Below, one piece after another: positions 50,461 to 62,399 of a DNA stretch of 64,000 bases (positions are counted from its first letter, which is position 1; each line of letters begins with the position of its first letter). The stretch spans positions 3,634,236 to 3,698,235 of the forward strand of contig NC_079380.1 of the NCBI RefSeq assembly GCF_021018895.1, given 5' to 3'. The translations under genes and the position numbers were made by a program. Origin of the DNA: Seriola aureovittata. Lineage: Eukaryota; Chordata; Actinopteri; Carangiformes; Carangidae. The notes below the pieces were generated by a model. The model saw only the letters and a list, made by a program, of their open reading frames with translations. It was not told the DNA's origin and did no database searches.

Positions 50461-50794
50461 TGGCCATTTTTTCAACACTTCTCAGTAACTAATGTTTGGA
50501 TCTTGATGTAAGAAATCTCAGTATCAATGGTGTTGATCCAGATAATCTGGTTAATAATCAGGATCTGACAGTCTTGTGGATTGTCTGGCCTTGGCAGAAG
50601 TTTGTGCTCTACTGATTTCTAGTCTAATATATATATATCTCACTTCTCTCTCTGACTGTGTCAATCAAACCTTGCATGTCATACAATACCCACTTTTTAA
50701 GTGATCTGTTGCGCTTAATGTATCACTGTGAAACTCGTTTTTCCTACTGTTACTGACAGGGTAAGAAACCAAACAAGGAAAAGAAAAACTTCCA

Positions 50795-50795
<1 letters not shown>

Positions 50796-50881
<86 letters not shown>
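50796..50881. repeat. (AC)n microsatellite
   Basis: About 86 bp of nearly pure AC repeat. Confidence 0.98.
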
Positions 50882-50885
<4 letters not shown>

Positions 50886-50998
50886 CACCCTGGGCAGCTT
50901 TGGTCATTGTCGTCGATGATGGACAGGTGTGATCTTACAGTGAAAACCCAACAGGTGTTTTAATAACGAGCCTCCACAGGGTGAGAGCTTTGATGAGA

Positions 50999-51000
<2 letters not shown>

Positions 51001-51034
<34 letters not shown>
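51001..51034. repeat. (AC)17 microsatellite
   Basis: Pure AC run of 34 bp. Confidence 0.97.
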
Positions 51035-51039
<5 letters not shown>

Positions 51040-51239
51040 TAATGCCATTCATTTCATCTATAAAAGGATACTTAAAGAGCGCCAGGTGGTCGATGTCACA
51101 CTCCACCACCTGTGTCATCGCTGACACCAGATGCTTCCTGCTGCAAGTGGCACTCTGTAAGTTAGTGTGTGTGTGTTTGTCTCTGTGGGTGTGTGAGACA
51201 GTAGGAACTCTACTCACCTAGCAACTATCTTTCTTATTG

Positions 51240-52840
51240 TCCCCATGAGGTCCGGAGGTGTTAGTGTGTGTATGTGTGTGTGTCCATCCTCTTCAGACAG
51301 TAGGAAGTGTTTCATTAATGTCATTGACGTGGAAGGATTTCTCAGCTTCATGGCTCAGTGACGATCAGCTGAAACACCACACTGAGCTGACAAACTTCTC
51401 TACTGGAACCAGAGGAGTTGCTGGTCTTGGTTATCCTCCTGTAGACAACGCAGTCTGAGGATGTGCAGGTTAGATGAACTACAGACTAAACTGCTGCACC
51501 TTCGCAAAGACCAAAACTACTGGCGCGTTCTGTGCCAGTCGTCTTGTAAAGTCAGAAACATTTGAGTTTACCACCATGACTCTCCCGTCAATCAAGTGTC
51601 AAAGTGATAACGCCACAGGAAACTACATTAAATCTATGTAGAATGTTCTTGCCACCGAGCTGCTCATAAATAATTGGTTATGTCTGAATTATCTGTATCA
51701 GCAGCTATTTCTCTCCCTGTTTTGACAGATACAAGAAGACAGAAGACAAGAGAAGTCGAGGTACAGCAGCAGGGATGAGGAGAAAGTCTGACACAGTGTG
51801 TACTGTTCAGGAACACTTCTACACTACAACACAGTCCCCTACATATATGAAGGTTGTCATATTCCCTTTTGGTTTGAGGCTGTTGATGGTGGTGTCAGAC
51901 TAAACTGAGTTATACTGAAATGTTTTATCAACAGTGGAGGATTGGACTCCATCACATTGTAAAGATGTTCCTATTTTCTCTATTATTGTCAACTAATAGC
52001 ACTAATGTTTTGGACTTGAAGAGAAGGTTCAGAAGGTTGAGTTTCGTGCTGAACTTATTTTTTTAGGTTGCAAATTTAGATTTTTATAGTATATATGACT
52101 TTGAAAAACATGAATTCAAGGAACAAGTCTGGATTTTGAACAATACCCTAAAAAAAGCTTTTTGTTTCACATTGTACAAGATTATATCACATAAGAGAGC
52201 CATAACTTACTGTGTGGTAGTAGATGGTAGTGAGGCAGTTTTCATATAATTGGTTGTAATTTTTGCTAGTTTTATTTTGTGCTTCATTTCAAATCATTGT
52301 GAATTATTGTGTTAGTACAGCTTTCACACATTCAGATGAATCAGGACATCGAATCAGGAAAGGATCGGTACTAGCTTCCAGGCTTGGGCATATTTTGTGC
52401 GGGTGAACAGATGATACTTTACTGCTGCGTTTGAAAACATGCTTTTTTCTTTCACAGCACAACCACTGTAGACAGACACGTCACCGTCCAGCACGGTACT
52501 GTTGAACCAGGAACGCCACAGCTACACTGCACTTGGGAATGAAAGAGTGAGCTGCAGGCCCGAAATAAGTTTGATAAACACACAATCACTGATCGAAGCA
52601 TGTCACACAGAGACTCCGACACCTTGCAGGAGAACCAACCTGGGGATGACACGCCACAGATCCATTGTACCAGTCTGCACGGCAGCTAGCAGCTCACTGT
52701 TTCTCCCCTGTGGCTGTGTGTTGTTGCCGATCAAGGCATTCAGTGCCTGTTGTGGCCTGGCCCGCTCACTGGTAACTAAATAAAATAACTTTGTAGAAAA
52801 GTAACATAAGAAAGAATTCTGTTATCTGGGTTGGGTTTGG
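51240..52840. other. Intergenic, no gene seen
   Basis: No exon with splice context or recognisable homology. The ORFs are short and overlap on opposite strands. Confidence 0.4.
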
Positions 52841-52844
52841 ATCA

Positions 52845-53085
52845 GTTTGTTGGGTTTGGTTGTTACCTAGGCCACAGATCTTATGTTTTCTCTCGTGTCT
52901 GTTGGCCGATTTGTTTGTTTGCTGTCAGCAGGATTACGCAAAAAGTACTGAACCGATTTGCATGAACCTTGCTGGAGGGAGGGGACATGAATCACGGAAG
53001 AACCCATAAAATTTTGGTGCCAATCCAGTTAAAGAGGCAGATCCAGGAATTGTAAATCACCTTCCTAAACATTGCATTTTGTCTC
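52845..53085 (+). repeat. Dispersed repeat family D, copy 2
   Basis: Second copy of the 50235-50460 repeat, with TGAACCGATTTGCATGAACC and GGATTACGCAAAAAGTACTG. These blocks occur in dispersed repeats across many animals as I recall them; the class is not assigned. Confidence 0.9.
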
Positions 53086-54168
53086 ACACCTGCAGTGAGC
53101 ACTATGAATGTAGTGTGTATCTCTCAAAATGAGTTACACCTGACCAAGCAAGCTGTTTTATCTAGCCAGTATAAAACTTTTGCTTGTAACAGACTGTCAC
53201 CACTAGTTTGGTTACTGCCTGATGAGTGATAGTCAACTTTATATTACTGTGAAGGGAAACAACACAGTGTTTTTTGATTGCTAATGCTGGTCACTCATAA
53301 GAGTGATGCACTTCTTTGCCGGTTTTCCTCAATACACTGCTGATGGCGTCACTTCTCCTGATCCTCGTCTGTTCCCACCTACCAACAAGTTTGTGGTAAA
53401 CTAATCAACTAAGATATTAGGAAAAATCATATTATTTCAACTTGCATATTTGACCTTTTGAACACCATGTTGTTGTCGCAGTTTATTCCCTTCAGGTGCT
53501 GCAGCAGCTCGGCCAGATGCCCAGCAGCATCTGATCAGGTGGTGTCTGTGATGGTGTCTGTTTTGTCGTGCTGTGGTGAATCCCTCATGGACGTCACAGG
53601 CGCTGTGATTCACGTCAGTCAGATACAGTTGGTGGGACGGTCTCGACCTTTCCCTGCTGTGACCCCTCACTGGGTCCCCAGCACCCTGCTGTCCTGCCCT
53701 GAACAACACAAGTACCTCAGGGTGCACACCGCCTCCTACTGCTTTATACCCTGCAGACATGTGATCAGTGTGTGTCTGTGTGTGTGTTCAGGTGACTTTA
53801 AATCATGTCAGGAAGACTTATTAGAAGTTTGTGTGCCTGTCTGTGTGTTCTGTGTTTTTTACTGCAAAAGTAAATGTCAGCATGTCTGTCCAACACTTCT
53901 GAGCATAGAATATCTGATGTGGATATTCATGGTCTGCAGAGGATCAAACCTGTTGATATTCATGACCACAGACATTTCCTCTAACACCATGATTTCCTCA
54001 CCATTTTCCACCAAAATGTTAAATTTAAAGGTCATAGATAGCCGTAAAATTAAAACATTCCTGCTTCCCATAGGATGAACCTTCATGATCTTAATGACCC
54101 CATGACCTTTACTGTAGATACAAACTTGTTAAACTTTATATGTCCATATTTTCGTCTTCTTCTGTGTT

Positions 54169-54605
54169 TTATTTGAAGTGTTGATCCATAAGAAGATATA
54201 TTTGTGGTTTTAAGAACCAAAAACAATCTCAAGTGTAGTTTTCCATCTCCTCTCTCAGGCTTCTCTGTGGAGCTCTAATAACAACAGGTCGGTGAGCCAA
54301 TCAGAAGAGAGGAGGCTCCGAGCCTCTTTTCTGATTGGCTGACTGTTTTCTGACTGATCCAATGAAAATATAGCAGATTTCAGGTAAACACTCAGAGAAA
54401 CTAAATCCTGCAAAGGTTGGATGGTGGGCCCAGGTGGGCGGGGCTTGGGACATAGCTGAGAGAGGTGACTGTTTTTTTGTGACATCACAAAGTTATAGAA
54501 GTCCTCACAGTTCATTTTAAGGCTCAGTTCCTGAATACAGGCTGTGTGCATTTCTCTGTGGACTGAGCGCTTTGATACTTTCACAGTATTAATATAGAAC
54601 CTAGA
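54169..54605 (+). repeat. Dispersed repeat family C, longest copy
   Basis: It runs from TTATTTGAAGTGTTGATCC to AATATAGAACCTA. The middle (about 54330-54520), absent from the 48-kb copy, includes GGTGGGCGGGGC and TGACATCACAAAGTTATAG. Confidence 0.9.
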
Positions 54606-55002
54606 CATGAGTATCCTAGCTCAGTAGGTAGGTCAGTTTTTTTTTTTTTTTTATGGTGGTTGCCTTGTGTCACAGTCTTTGGTGCCAGCAGAGGTAATAG
54701 ACTCTCTGCTCAGACTAAATAAAGGTGCGAATGCTACAGAGCCATCCCTTTCACTCCAGGTTCACCTGGCTAGGCTAATGATCAGAGTGGAGACTGATTT
54801 AATTTAAAGAGTGAGAAATGGGGGAGGTGTGTGCATATATGTGTGTTTGTACTGTAGGTAAACTGTGTATATATTTGTGTGTGCATCTAAATACAAAGTG
54901 GAGGTCACTGACATCTCAGCTCTAATTTGATTAATTTTGCCCCCCCGTGGCATTGGAAGGTCTAATTTAAACAAGGTGAACAAGGTGGAAGGATACACAC
55001 GT

Positions 55003-55003
<1 letters not shown>

Positions 55004-55044
<41 letters not shown>

Positions 55045-55058
55045 ACACACACACACAC
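55004..55058. repeat. (CA)n microsatellite
   Basis: CA repeat with one CATA interruption. Confidence 0.97.
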
Positions 55059-55726
55059 TGAGTCTGTTGAAGGACGCCTGACATGAAGTATGCGTGTGTC
55101 AGCTGTGTTTGTTTCTACCCTGAAAACAATCACTCGTCTCTGCTGCAGTGTCTTCCTTGCGGCTAATTTCCCGCCCCTCGCTGTCCGTGGTGACGTAAAG
55201 AGGGAAGGTGACGGACGGCGAAGGATGACAACCTCGATTGATTCATTTTTGTGCTCACGCCAACCGTGGTTAATGAAGCCTTGGGATTTGACAGCAATGA
55301 CATTCAATCAGGCCACATGTGATCCTGATTGAACACGATCGCAAGAAACGTTTTCTCTGAAACTTAGCGCACAACCTGTGGAGTGTGTGTGCAAATCTAT
55401 CTCTGTGAGGACTGTCAGACCTTATGAGAAGATATTGCCTCTTCGTTGTTGTATTGAGGAGAATTCAGAGATGTTAAATCATAATTTAACACCTTTAAAG
55501 TTTCCTTTGAACTTCATCAAAGATCGACTGAAGTGTCAACATACATACATGCGTGACAGCAAAGGGACAAGAGAAGTATATTTGAATCAAAACAAAACCA
55601 CAATCTTTCCCTCAACCTGTTAGACCTGAGCAACTGTCACTGGAATAAACAGCTTAAATTCACTTTTGTTGCTGAAGGAAATAAACCACATTAAAAAAAA
55701 AAACCTGACAGCAGTTACCTGTCTGC

Positions 55727-56083
55727 CCTGCCTCCTCCTCGTCTGTGCGCACCTGATCCCTGCTTGTGTCTCCCGCACCTGTGTCTAATCACTCCCAATC
55801 AACCCCGCATATATTCCCCTTTGTGTCTTGTCTCGTCGCCAGTTCGTCGATTCTCACAGATCACGTTCCAGCTTCGTAGTCATAGTCACAGTCATAGCTT
55901 TCTTGTATTTTGAACCTTGCTTGTTTTTCGAACTTGCCTTTTGCCTCATGTTTTGGATACCTTTGCCTGGTTTGACTGCCTTCTCGTGTACCGACCATTG
56001 TTTGTAATAAGCTTTGTTTTGCTGATTCAACCGAGCCGAGTCGTGCATTTGGGTCCTTACATCCTGAGCTAAGTTCATGACAG
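55727..56083 (+). mobile_element. LTR-like segment (probable solo LTR)
   Basis: The segment resembles long terminal repeats of fish Gypsy-type elements: CACCTGTGTCTAATCACTCC, ATATATTCCCCTTTGTGTCT, a run of TTGCCT-type pyrimidine motifs, AATAAGCTTTGTTTTGCTG, then GTGCATTTGGGTCCTTACA and a terminal CATGACA. It is consistent with TG...CA ends, but no exact target duplication was seen and no internal coding sequence flanks it. Confidence 0.5.
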
Positions 56084-56693
56084 TTAGGCTTTGTTCAGTC
56101 TGGTAAAACACTGGAGGATCAGATGCTGTGTTTTTAGACAGCAGGGATAACAGCTGAAACAGTCTGAAAGACAGAAGAAGACAGCACTGGTTTGATATCA
56201 CTGATGTGGAAGAAAACAGGCTTTAACCAAAGGTCGAATCATGGGAGTTGTAGTTTTTGTGTACTAACAAATTAATGGATATTGTAACTTTGCTTAAATC
56301 ACAAATCTTTCCACTTCAACTAACAAGCTATGGTGGACACATTTATCTTACATGGGTTGTAAATCCCTGAAACATGAACCACTCTTTAAATGCCTCATGA
56401 AATGAAAAATACATCTTCCCAGTTTTAATCCTGTGTCCCCGTGTTAATTCTTCATTTATCTCTTGTTATATGCCAATAAATGTCAAAAAATGATTATTTA
56501 AGTATTTTTACATCAAATTTTTCTTTTTCCTGCAACATGGTTTCAGACATTTAATGACTCGTCCAGCACTCAAGGGCGTTTACTAATTTATCATCCAGTG
56601 ATACTTATTTCTCGAATTTTACATCCCTCCCCCAAAATATAAATCCTGCCAATCACCAACACTTCCGCTGTGCAGGACCCGCGAGCTAGCTGG

Positions 56694-56930
56694 CGAATAT
56701 GGGCCGACGCTGTGTTTTTTCGATTTCATCTTGACCCGTGGTTAATAAGAAAATGGCCGGATTTCACACATTTTGAAGAAGGAGGTCTTTGTGCAAACTC
56801 GAAGACATGTGACAGCCATTTTTCAGAGGATTCCTTAATTAATTTGGCAATGTACACTGCCAGACTGGCTAGCTACCAGAAAACACGGTCCCTTCATTGT
56901 ACAATGTTGGCACGTCTCCTCCTGTAAAAG
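56694..56930 (+). pseudogene. THAP-domain relic with frame break
   Basis: In the frame of 56670-56927 the DNA reads DPWLIRKWPDFTHFEEGG, then KTCDSHFSEDSLIN. This matches the THAP-domain core (W-x-D-F, then C-x2-HF-x-ED). A THAP-like start, MGRRCVF, lies at 56699 in a different frame, so one indel near 56715 separates start and body. The first zinc-binding cysteine region is not intact. THAP domains occur in cellular DNA-binding proteins and in P-element-like and related transposases. With no further domain downstream this is most likely a dead fragment. Confidence 0.65.
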
Positions 56931-58467
56931 TAAGTATTCCGACTTTCACTGGTAATTTAATTATCTAATGTAAGTTAATTGGTAATGAAATATGGAATCA
57001 TTTGTCCTTTAAATATTTTCTAGCCAGCTAGTGTGAGGTAGCTCAAATAGTGCCAGTGTCCAAGAGAAGCCACCAAAGATATATGGAAGGATGGAGTTAA
57101 GGTATCATCAAATAAAGTTAAAGTTTGCCACCAACCCTATGTGACTGCACCAAACCAGGTGAGACTTTATGCAGCTCTTTGTGTTCTTCTTGATTAAAGC
57201 TTGATTCATCCAATAGTTGAATAGAAACCTTCAGAGTGTTAAAAAGGTAATTTAACATCTACATCTCTGGTTCATTTCCTCAGCTCCTCCACAACACTGC
57301 AGAACCCCGACTGTCCCCTCGAACACATCCACATAAAGCAACATCCATCTCTGTCTGTGTTTGAAGGAGTCGATCTCTCTCTAATCGATAACCAGCCTGA
57401 TATTACTGCGGGCCGGCGGTGAGTTATTCCTGCGGGCTGCAGAGGGTCCGAGGCTGATGGAGGGAGGAGAGCGATGCGGGCAGCAGGGTGGATGAGTCTG
57501 AGCAGTGGAGCGTTGAGTCAGGATTGAATCTGCGGAGACACCGACTCGGAGATAATATGAGACAGAGAGATACTGCACATGTATAGGAGAAAGTCTGAGT
57601 GACAATTTTATGTAAGTGAGAGAGATGTAAACATTAGAGCTGAAACGGTAACTCGGGTTGAGGAATCTGAATATGGAAAATCCTCGACTGATATTGTCCG
57701 TCTCAAAACTTTGAATAATCTTCAAAAATATAACACGACTGAACTAGATTTTTCTAGTTTTTTTTTTTTTTTTTTTTTACAGGGTTTTAAAACCAGAGAA
57801 AATAGATCGGCAGATATTCTTCTTACCTTCAAAACCACCATTTTGATGAAGATCTCTGAGAATGATCACAGAGACAGAAAAGAACCCAAACATGTGCAAA
57901 ACAACCACAAAGAGACACAAAATGACCACAAATACACAGCAATGCAAAATCACTATAAAGAGACAAAGTGGCTGTGTTGCTTGTAGTTATGTCTTTCAGT
58001 CTACAGGTCTGTCCCCAGGGGCCCATAGCCTCATCATGTGTCCATGTGTAACAGCAAACAAATATGCTGATGCCAACACACACCTTGACCTCTAACCTTA
58101 GATCTTTGTGGTGCTGTAGCTCATGTTGAATCTTGTTTTTAAACTTAGGATTTTTTTTAACAGCTGGAGAAAGTTTATATTTTACACTTAGTGGATATTT
58201 ATGAGCTGATTTCATATTTTTTTTAAGACTGGGTTTGACAGCTTATAGGCCAACAATAAATAATAAATAAAGGATTCTGCACTTTTCTACCAATGTTTTA
58301 TTTCGGGCAGTGTGGAAAAGCCTTTGAAACCAAATCTAAGTTTTTTTTCAGATCTTCATGTTTGGGGAAAAATACAGGCAATACAACTGGACGAAGTGAA
58401 AAACAAAATGAAATATGAAAAAAAAAATTTATACAGATTTAACCTTTTTAAAATACGGGAAAAATCT

Positions 58468-58857
58468 GGGCTGTCCCATTTTGAAGAATGCTTCAAATGT
58501 GGCCGAGAAATGCGACCTTCTTTTCCTGGAGCAGATGGATCCTTCGCGGCCCAACCTATCCCAAGATCCATTGTGTGCCGGTAATATTACTTTATTATAA
58601 TAATATGGCAACAATGATAGACTGATAGACCATGGATTACAATTTCAAATGAAAGTATTACGTTTCAGCTCAGTTGAACAGCTAAAATATCTTTGTAAGA
58701 AAAAAAAAAAAGTTTGTCGTCAACGTTGCTAGGCGACAGGATTGGTGCTTTGTGACACTACGGTAAGGGAGGGCACAGCTAGGGATGGAAAATGGAAATC
58801 CTCCGAGGGCCAGACCGCTTCATTTCGGTTCAGCCTTTGCAGTCACGTCTTCGTGGA
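58468..58857. mobile_element. MITE-like element, truncated copy 3 of the 7027-7452 family
   Basis: It starts inside the family at CTGTCCCATTTTGAAGAAT and ends near GTCACGTCTTCGTGG. It shares CCTATCCCAAGATCCATTG, GGTTTCAGCTCAGTT-type and CATTTCGGTTCAGCCTTTG blocks. Both termini are missing. Confidence 0.8.
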
Positions 58858-59389
58858 GGAAACAGGAACAGGTCTTGATCAGGACCATGACAAGAGTTGC
58901 ATTATGGGTTGTTCGCAGCCTTAAGGTTCTTGTGCTAGTGAGAGTTTTTGAGAGTCTCTTTATTGTGAGTGTTTCAGAGTCCGTCAGTGTTTCATTAGTA
59001 GGAGTAGCAGGAGTTTCTGAAGGCTGCTGTAAGAAAAATCTGTCAAACAGCTGAGAATCACAGCTGTCACAGCTGATGAGCTCAGACACAACTGTTAGAG
59101 AAAATGATTCTGACCCCGAGAGTGAGTCTATGACTGACAGATGTGGGTTTTTTCTGTATCACTGTATTTCATGGTTTACTTTGTGACGACCCTCTCTGAG
59201 CAGGAGCCCGATGGGTGGAGTCCGGTCGTCAGGGAGATTAAACTCTGCAGTCTCTGTTTCTCCCCTGGCTTCCACCCTGTTTGGTTTTCTTTTGTTTGTT
59301 GTTTGATTCATTTCCTTTTCAGTTATTTGCAGTCAACTCGTAACTCATGTGTGGTCTTCCCTCCTTCGCTCTGACAGCTTAGAGAATAG

Positions 59390-60120
59390 GCTTCAGTGAT
59401 GAGGACTCTCCGGGTTATGGACTACAGGAGGCGCAGAGCAGACCCTGCCCTGCTCAACATCAACAGGGACTATGTGGAAATGGTTCCCACATTGCAGAGG
59501 ATCTCTCCTGCACTGCCAGAGCCAGCAGCGTCTGCACTTTCAGAGAGTGCTTCACAAAAACGATCTAAAGAAGAAGCTGCTGGCGTCCTTTTACCGCTCC
59601 ACCATTGAGAGTGTGCTGGCAAACTGCTTCACAGTGTGGTGTGCTGGCTGTGCTGGGAGCCCTGCAGAGGGTCAGACAGCCCACTCTGCCTTTACTGGAA
59701 GACATCTCCAGCTCTCTCTGTGCCTCAGCAGAGAAAGGAAAATAATCAAAGACCTCTTGCATCCTGGACATCACCTGTTCAACCTCCCGCCCTCTGGATG
59801 TCAGTGCAGGAGCATCAAAAGCCGGACAAACGGACGAAAAAACAGTTTCTTCCCCTGAACTCTACAAACGTGCACCCATAGCTGTCATCTGCTAACCTAT
59901 TTTGATCATCACCATGTTTTAATATTCACTGTAAATAATGAAAAAAAAAAAACTCTTTTAAGTATTTATTAGGTTTCTAAGTGCAATACTTTTGTACGTG
60001 CAATATTCTTTTAAGCGCAATATCCTGTTTTTACAGTTTGCACTGATCAGGAGTAGCTCTCTGAATTTAGTTGTATATTTTGTACAATGACAATAAAGAC
60101 TATTCTATTCTATTTTATTT
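59390..60120 (+). mobile_element. L2/CR1-like LINE 3' end (reverse-transcriptase tail and 3' UTR)
   Basis: The plus strand gives, across two frames, DYRRRRADPALLNINRDYV, then QQRLHFQRVLHKNDLKKKLL, FYRSTIESVLANCFTVW, HPGHHLFNLPPSG and RSIKSRTNGRKNSFFP. This is the characteristic C-terminus of fish L2-like ORF2. The stop is at about 59856. The 3' UTR ends in CAATAAAGAC followed by ATTCT repeats (60095-60120), the usual short tandem tail of such elements. The 5' part is missing: a typical 5' truncation. Confidence 0.92.
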
Positions 60121-61163
60121 TATTCCTCCTGGATTAATCATATCTCAGGGAAACCAACAGGACGAGTATTAAAGTGTCTCCCATCCTCAGAAAGTCGTCG
60201 GGGTCGTCTTATATTAGCCAATATTACTCTCATACTCTCTTCATAAACATTAGCTGTCAGAATAATTGAATACTTGATTCTGAGAGGATAATGAATAGCT
60301 GGAGCCTCATTGTTTAAATATTGATGTGTTGTAACCAAGCAGACGCAGAAGTGCTCAGTCTGTATGAAAGAAACCTTTAAAATCTCTGTGTGGTTATCGT
60401 CCTGTCCTCAGACCTCTATCTGTCTCTCCTCCAACCTGTCAGTCAGAGATAAGCCGTCCCTCTGTCTCCCTCACTGTGTGTAGACGCTGCTCTGGTGGAG
60501 GCATTAGCCGCTAAATCACTGGAGCTTTTTGTCAGACACAAATGATGTTGTTCCCTTCATAAGGAAGCAGCCGGCAGCAGGGAGGAGAGGACAGATAGGC
60601 TGTAAACCAGAGACACCAGATTAAGCTCAGGATTAGCTATTGATCCCTCATGCAAACACACGTTGTTCTTTTCTCACTTCTCTCTCTCTCACACTTTGTC
60701 GCTTCAAATCTGTTCATATTCCTCTGCGTCCGGTCTGGTATCACGCCGACATGTCACACAAAGACAGAAAAAAAAAAAGACGGAGATAAGGACAGGTAGA
60801 AAGTGAGGACTGATTGCGTTTCCCATCACCTAATGAAGCCACGTCCCGTCCAATCAGCAGCTGAGCCCTGGCTCTCTGAGGGCTGATAAGGAGGGAAGGC
60901 TGTAATTGAAATTGACCAATTGGCCGTCTGCTGGGTTGAAATATGCCTGGACGGCTCAGACGGTGTCATTACGGAGCAGAGAAGAGATTTACCTGCTTTC
61001 TGCTGTCCACGGTCTGGAGGTGAGCTGGAGACGTCAAGTCTGCACCCGTAAATCTATGGAGGGTTTATTTGCCTGATCCAGGTTCTGGTTTTAACTGTTC
61101 TGTTGATTGATTTTTCTTCTCTTTAATGAGCAGGTTGTTTCTGTTAGTCAAGAAAAAGAAAAA

Positions 61164-61535
61164 GAAAACCTTTTTCCACCACATGGCACCGACTCAAATC
61201 GATTCAGCTCCACTCGGTGGTTTTGGGAGTTGCCGTATTAAAAGCGTAGAACATTAACGGACAGAGATGTACCAGGCTACAGCGAGCGGTGCACAGTCGC
61301 TTGGCTGTTTAAAAATGCCGGGTTTGTTCAGAACGTCTCGTCTCGATGAACGATGAAGCAGCGGTTACAATTCTCTCAGACCAATCAGCAGTCTCCATTG
61401 TTTTCATGTCACCCTTTGGTATCGCCTCAACTTGCTTGGAATCTCAATGGAGGTGATACCAAAAAAAAAAAAAAAAAAGAACCAGGTACCAGGTTCTATC
61501 CACAACTTCTGCCCAATGGAAAAACCAAAAAACCT
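61164..61535. mobile_element. Probable MITE
   Basis: The left end reads TTTTTCCACCACATGGCACC and the right end GCCCAATGGAAAAACC, a partial inverted relation (TTTTTCCA / TGGAAAAA). The interior includes ACCAGGTACCAGGTTCTATC and an A18-19 run at 61460-61478. It resembles a fish hAT-type MITE from memory. No coding capacity. Confidence 0.5.
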
Positions 61536-62399
61536 CGAGTAGAGGGGAGTTGGCTGGAGTCAGCTACTGACATGGGCCTGGGGTCACATCAGGTCAGGGG
61601 TGGACCGGTACAAGCACACTCAGGAAGCTGTCCCCATGCTTTCACTTTTACCCACAACCTGAAAGTAGTAATTCAGCTACAAGTGTCAGGTGTTACACTC
61701 AATATCCCCCTTCAAGGCAAAATAAGAAAATCCACACTCAATTTTCATTTTTGATACCAATAAAACATAATACCATATCCCCGAGACTTTTCTTTTTCTG
61801 AAATCTTTCTCTAGAGGCTGAGGAATAATTGATTGAACAGAGGCTTCAGCTGAAGGAAGAAAAAAACCAAAGGGAGAAAAGTATAATGGGCTGTCTCTTC
61901 CTTTACCTGCCAGTTAAAGAAGCGCCCTCGTCAAACCCAGAGAGGTGAGCAGAGGCAGACAGAACGAATGCTGTGAATAAAACATTGATTCAGCGAGCAG
62001 TCGGACCGGCACACACACAGGTGTACACTCCACCCTGTTCTCCCAGGGAGGGGGATTTATGGTGCATCTCCTCCTTTTCACTTCACTCTGACACTTTCAT
62101 TACAAAGTAAAATATCACAGAAATTGGAAATTTCCATCTCCTGGAGAGGCAGTCGCACGGCACGAGAGAATGAGGTGTGCGAGACAGGCGAGCTTTTCAA
62201 TAACAAGGTCCATCTTAACACCTGACTAATCCTGACACATGACAGAGGGGCCCTCGGAAAAGAAGGATGACCCCGTTTCACACCCAGGGTCCCCGGTGGA
62301 GCAACTGGATTGTGAATTGGACGAGACCCCCGGGCGATAATGGCCTCTGTGAGTTTCAATTGTAGCTCAAAGGATTAGGAATGAGCTGAGACTTCCTCC

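Noticed and set aside
53437..54078. Overlapping 107- and 206-residue ORFs on opposite strands
   Set aside because: No recognisable domain, no splice context, and both strands are open over the same bases. A short minus-strand helix-like reading near 53465-53530 is not enough to call an exon.
54804..55307. 167-residue minus-strand ORF
   Set aside because: It crosses the (CA)n at 55004-55058 and shows no homology; its left part overlaps a candidate non-coding island.
59565..59774. Minus-strand ORF in the LINE tail
   Set aside because: Shadow of the plus-strand reverse-transcriptase end.
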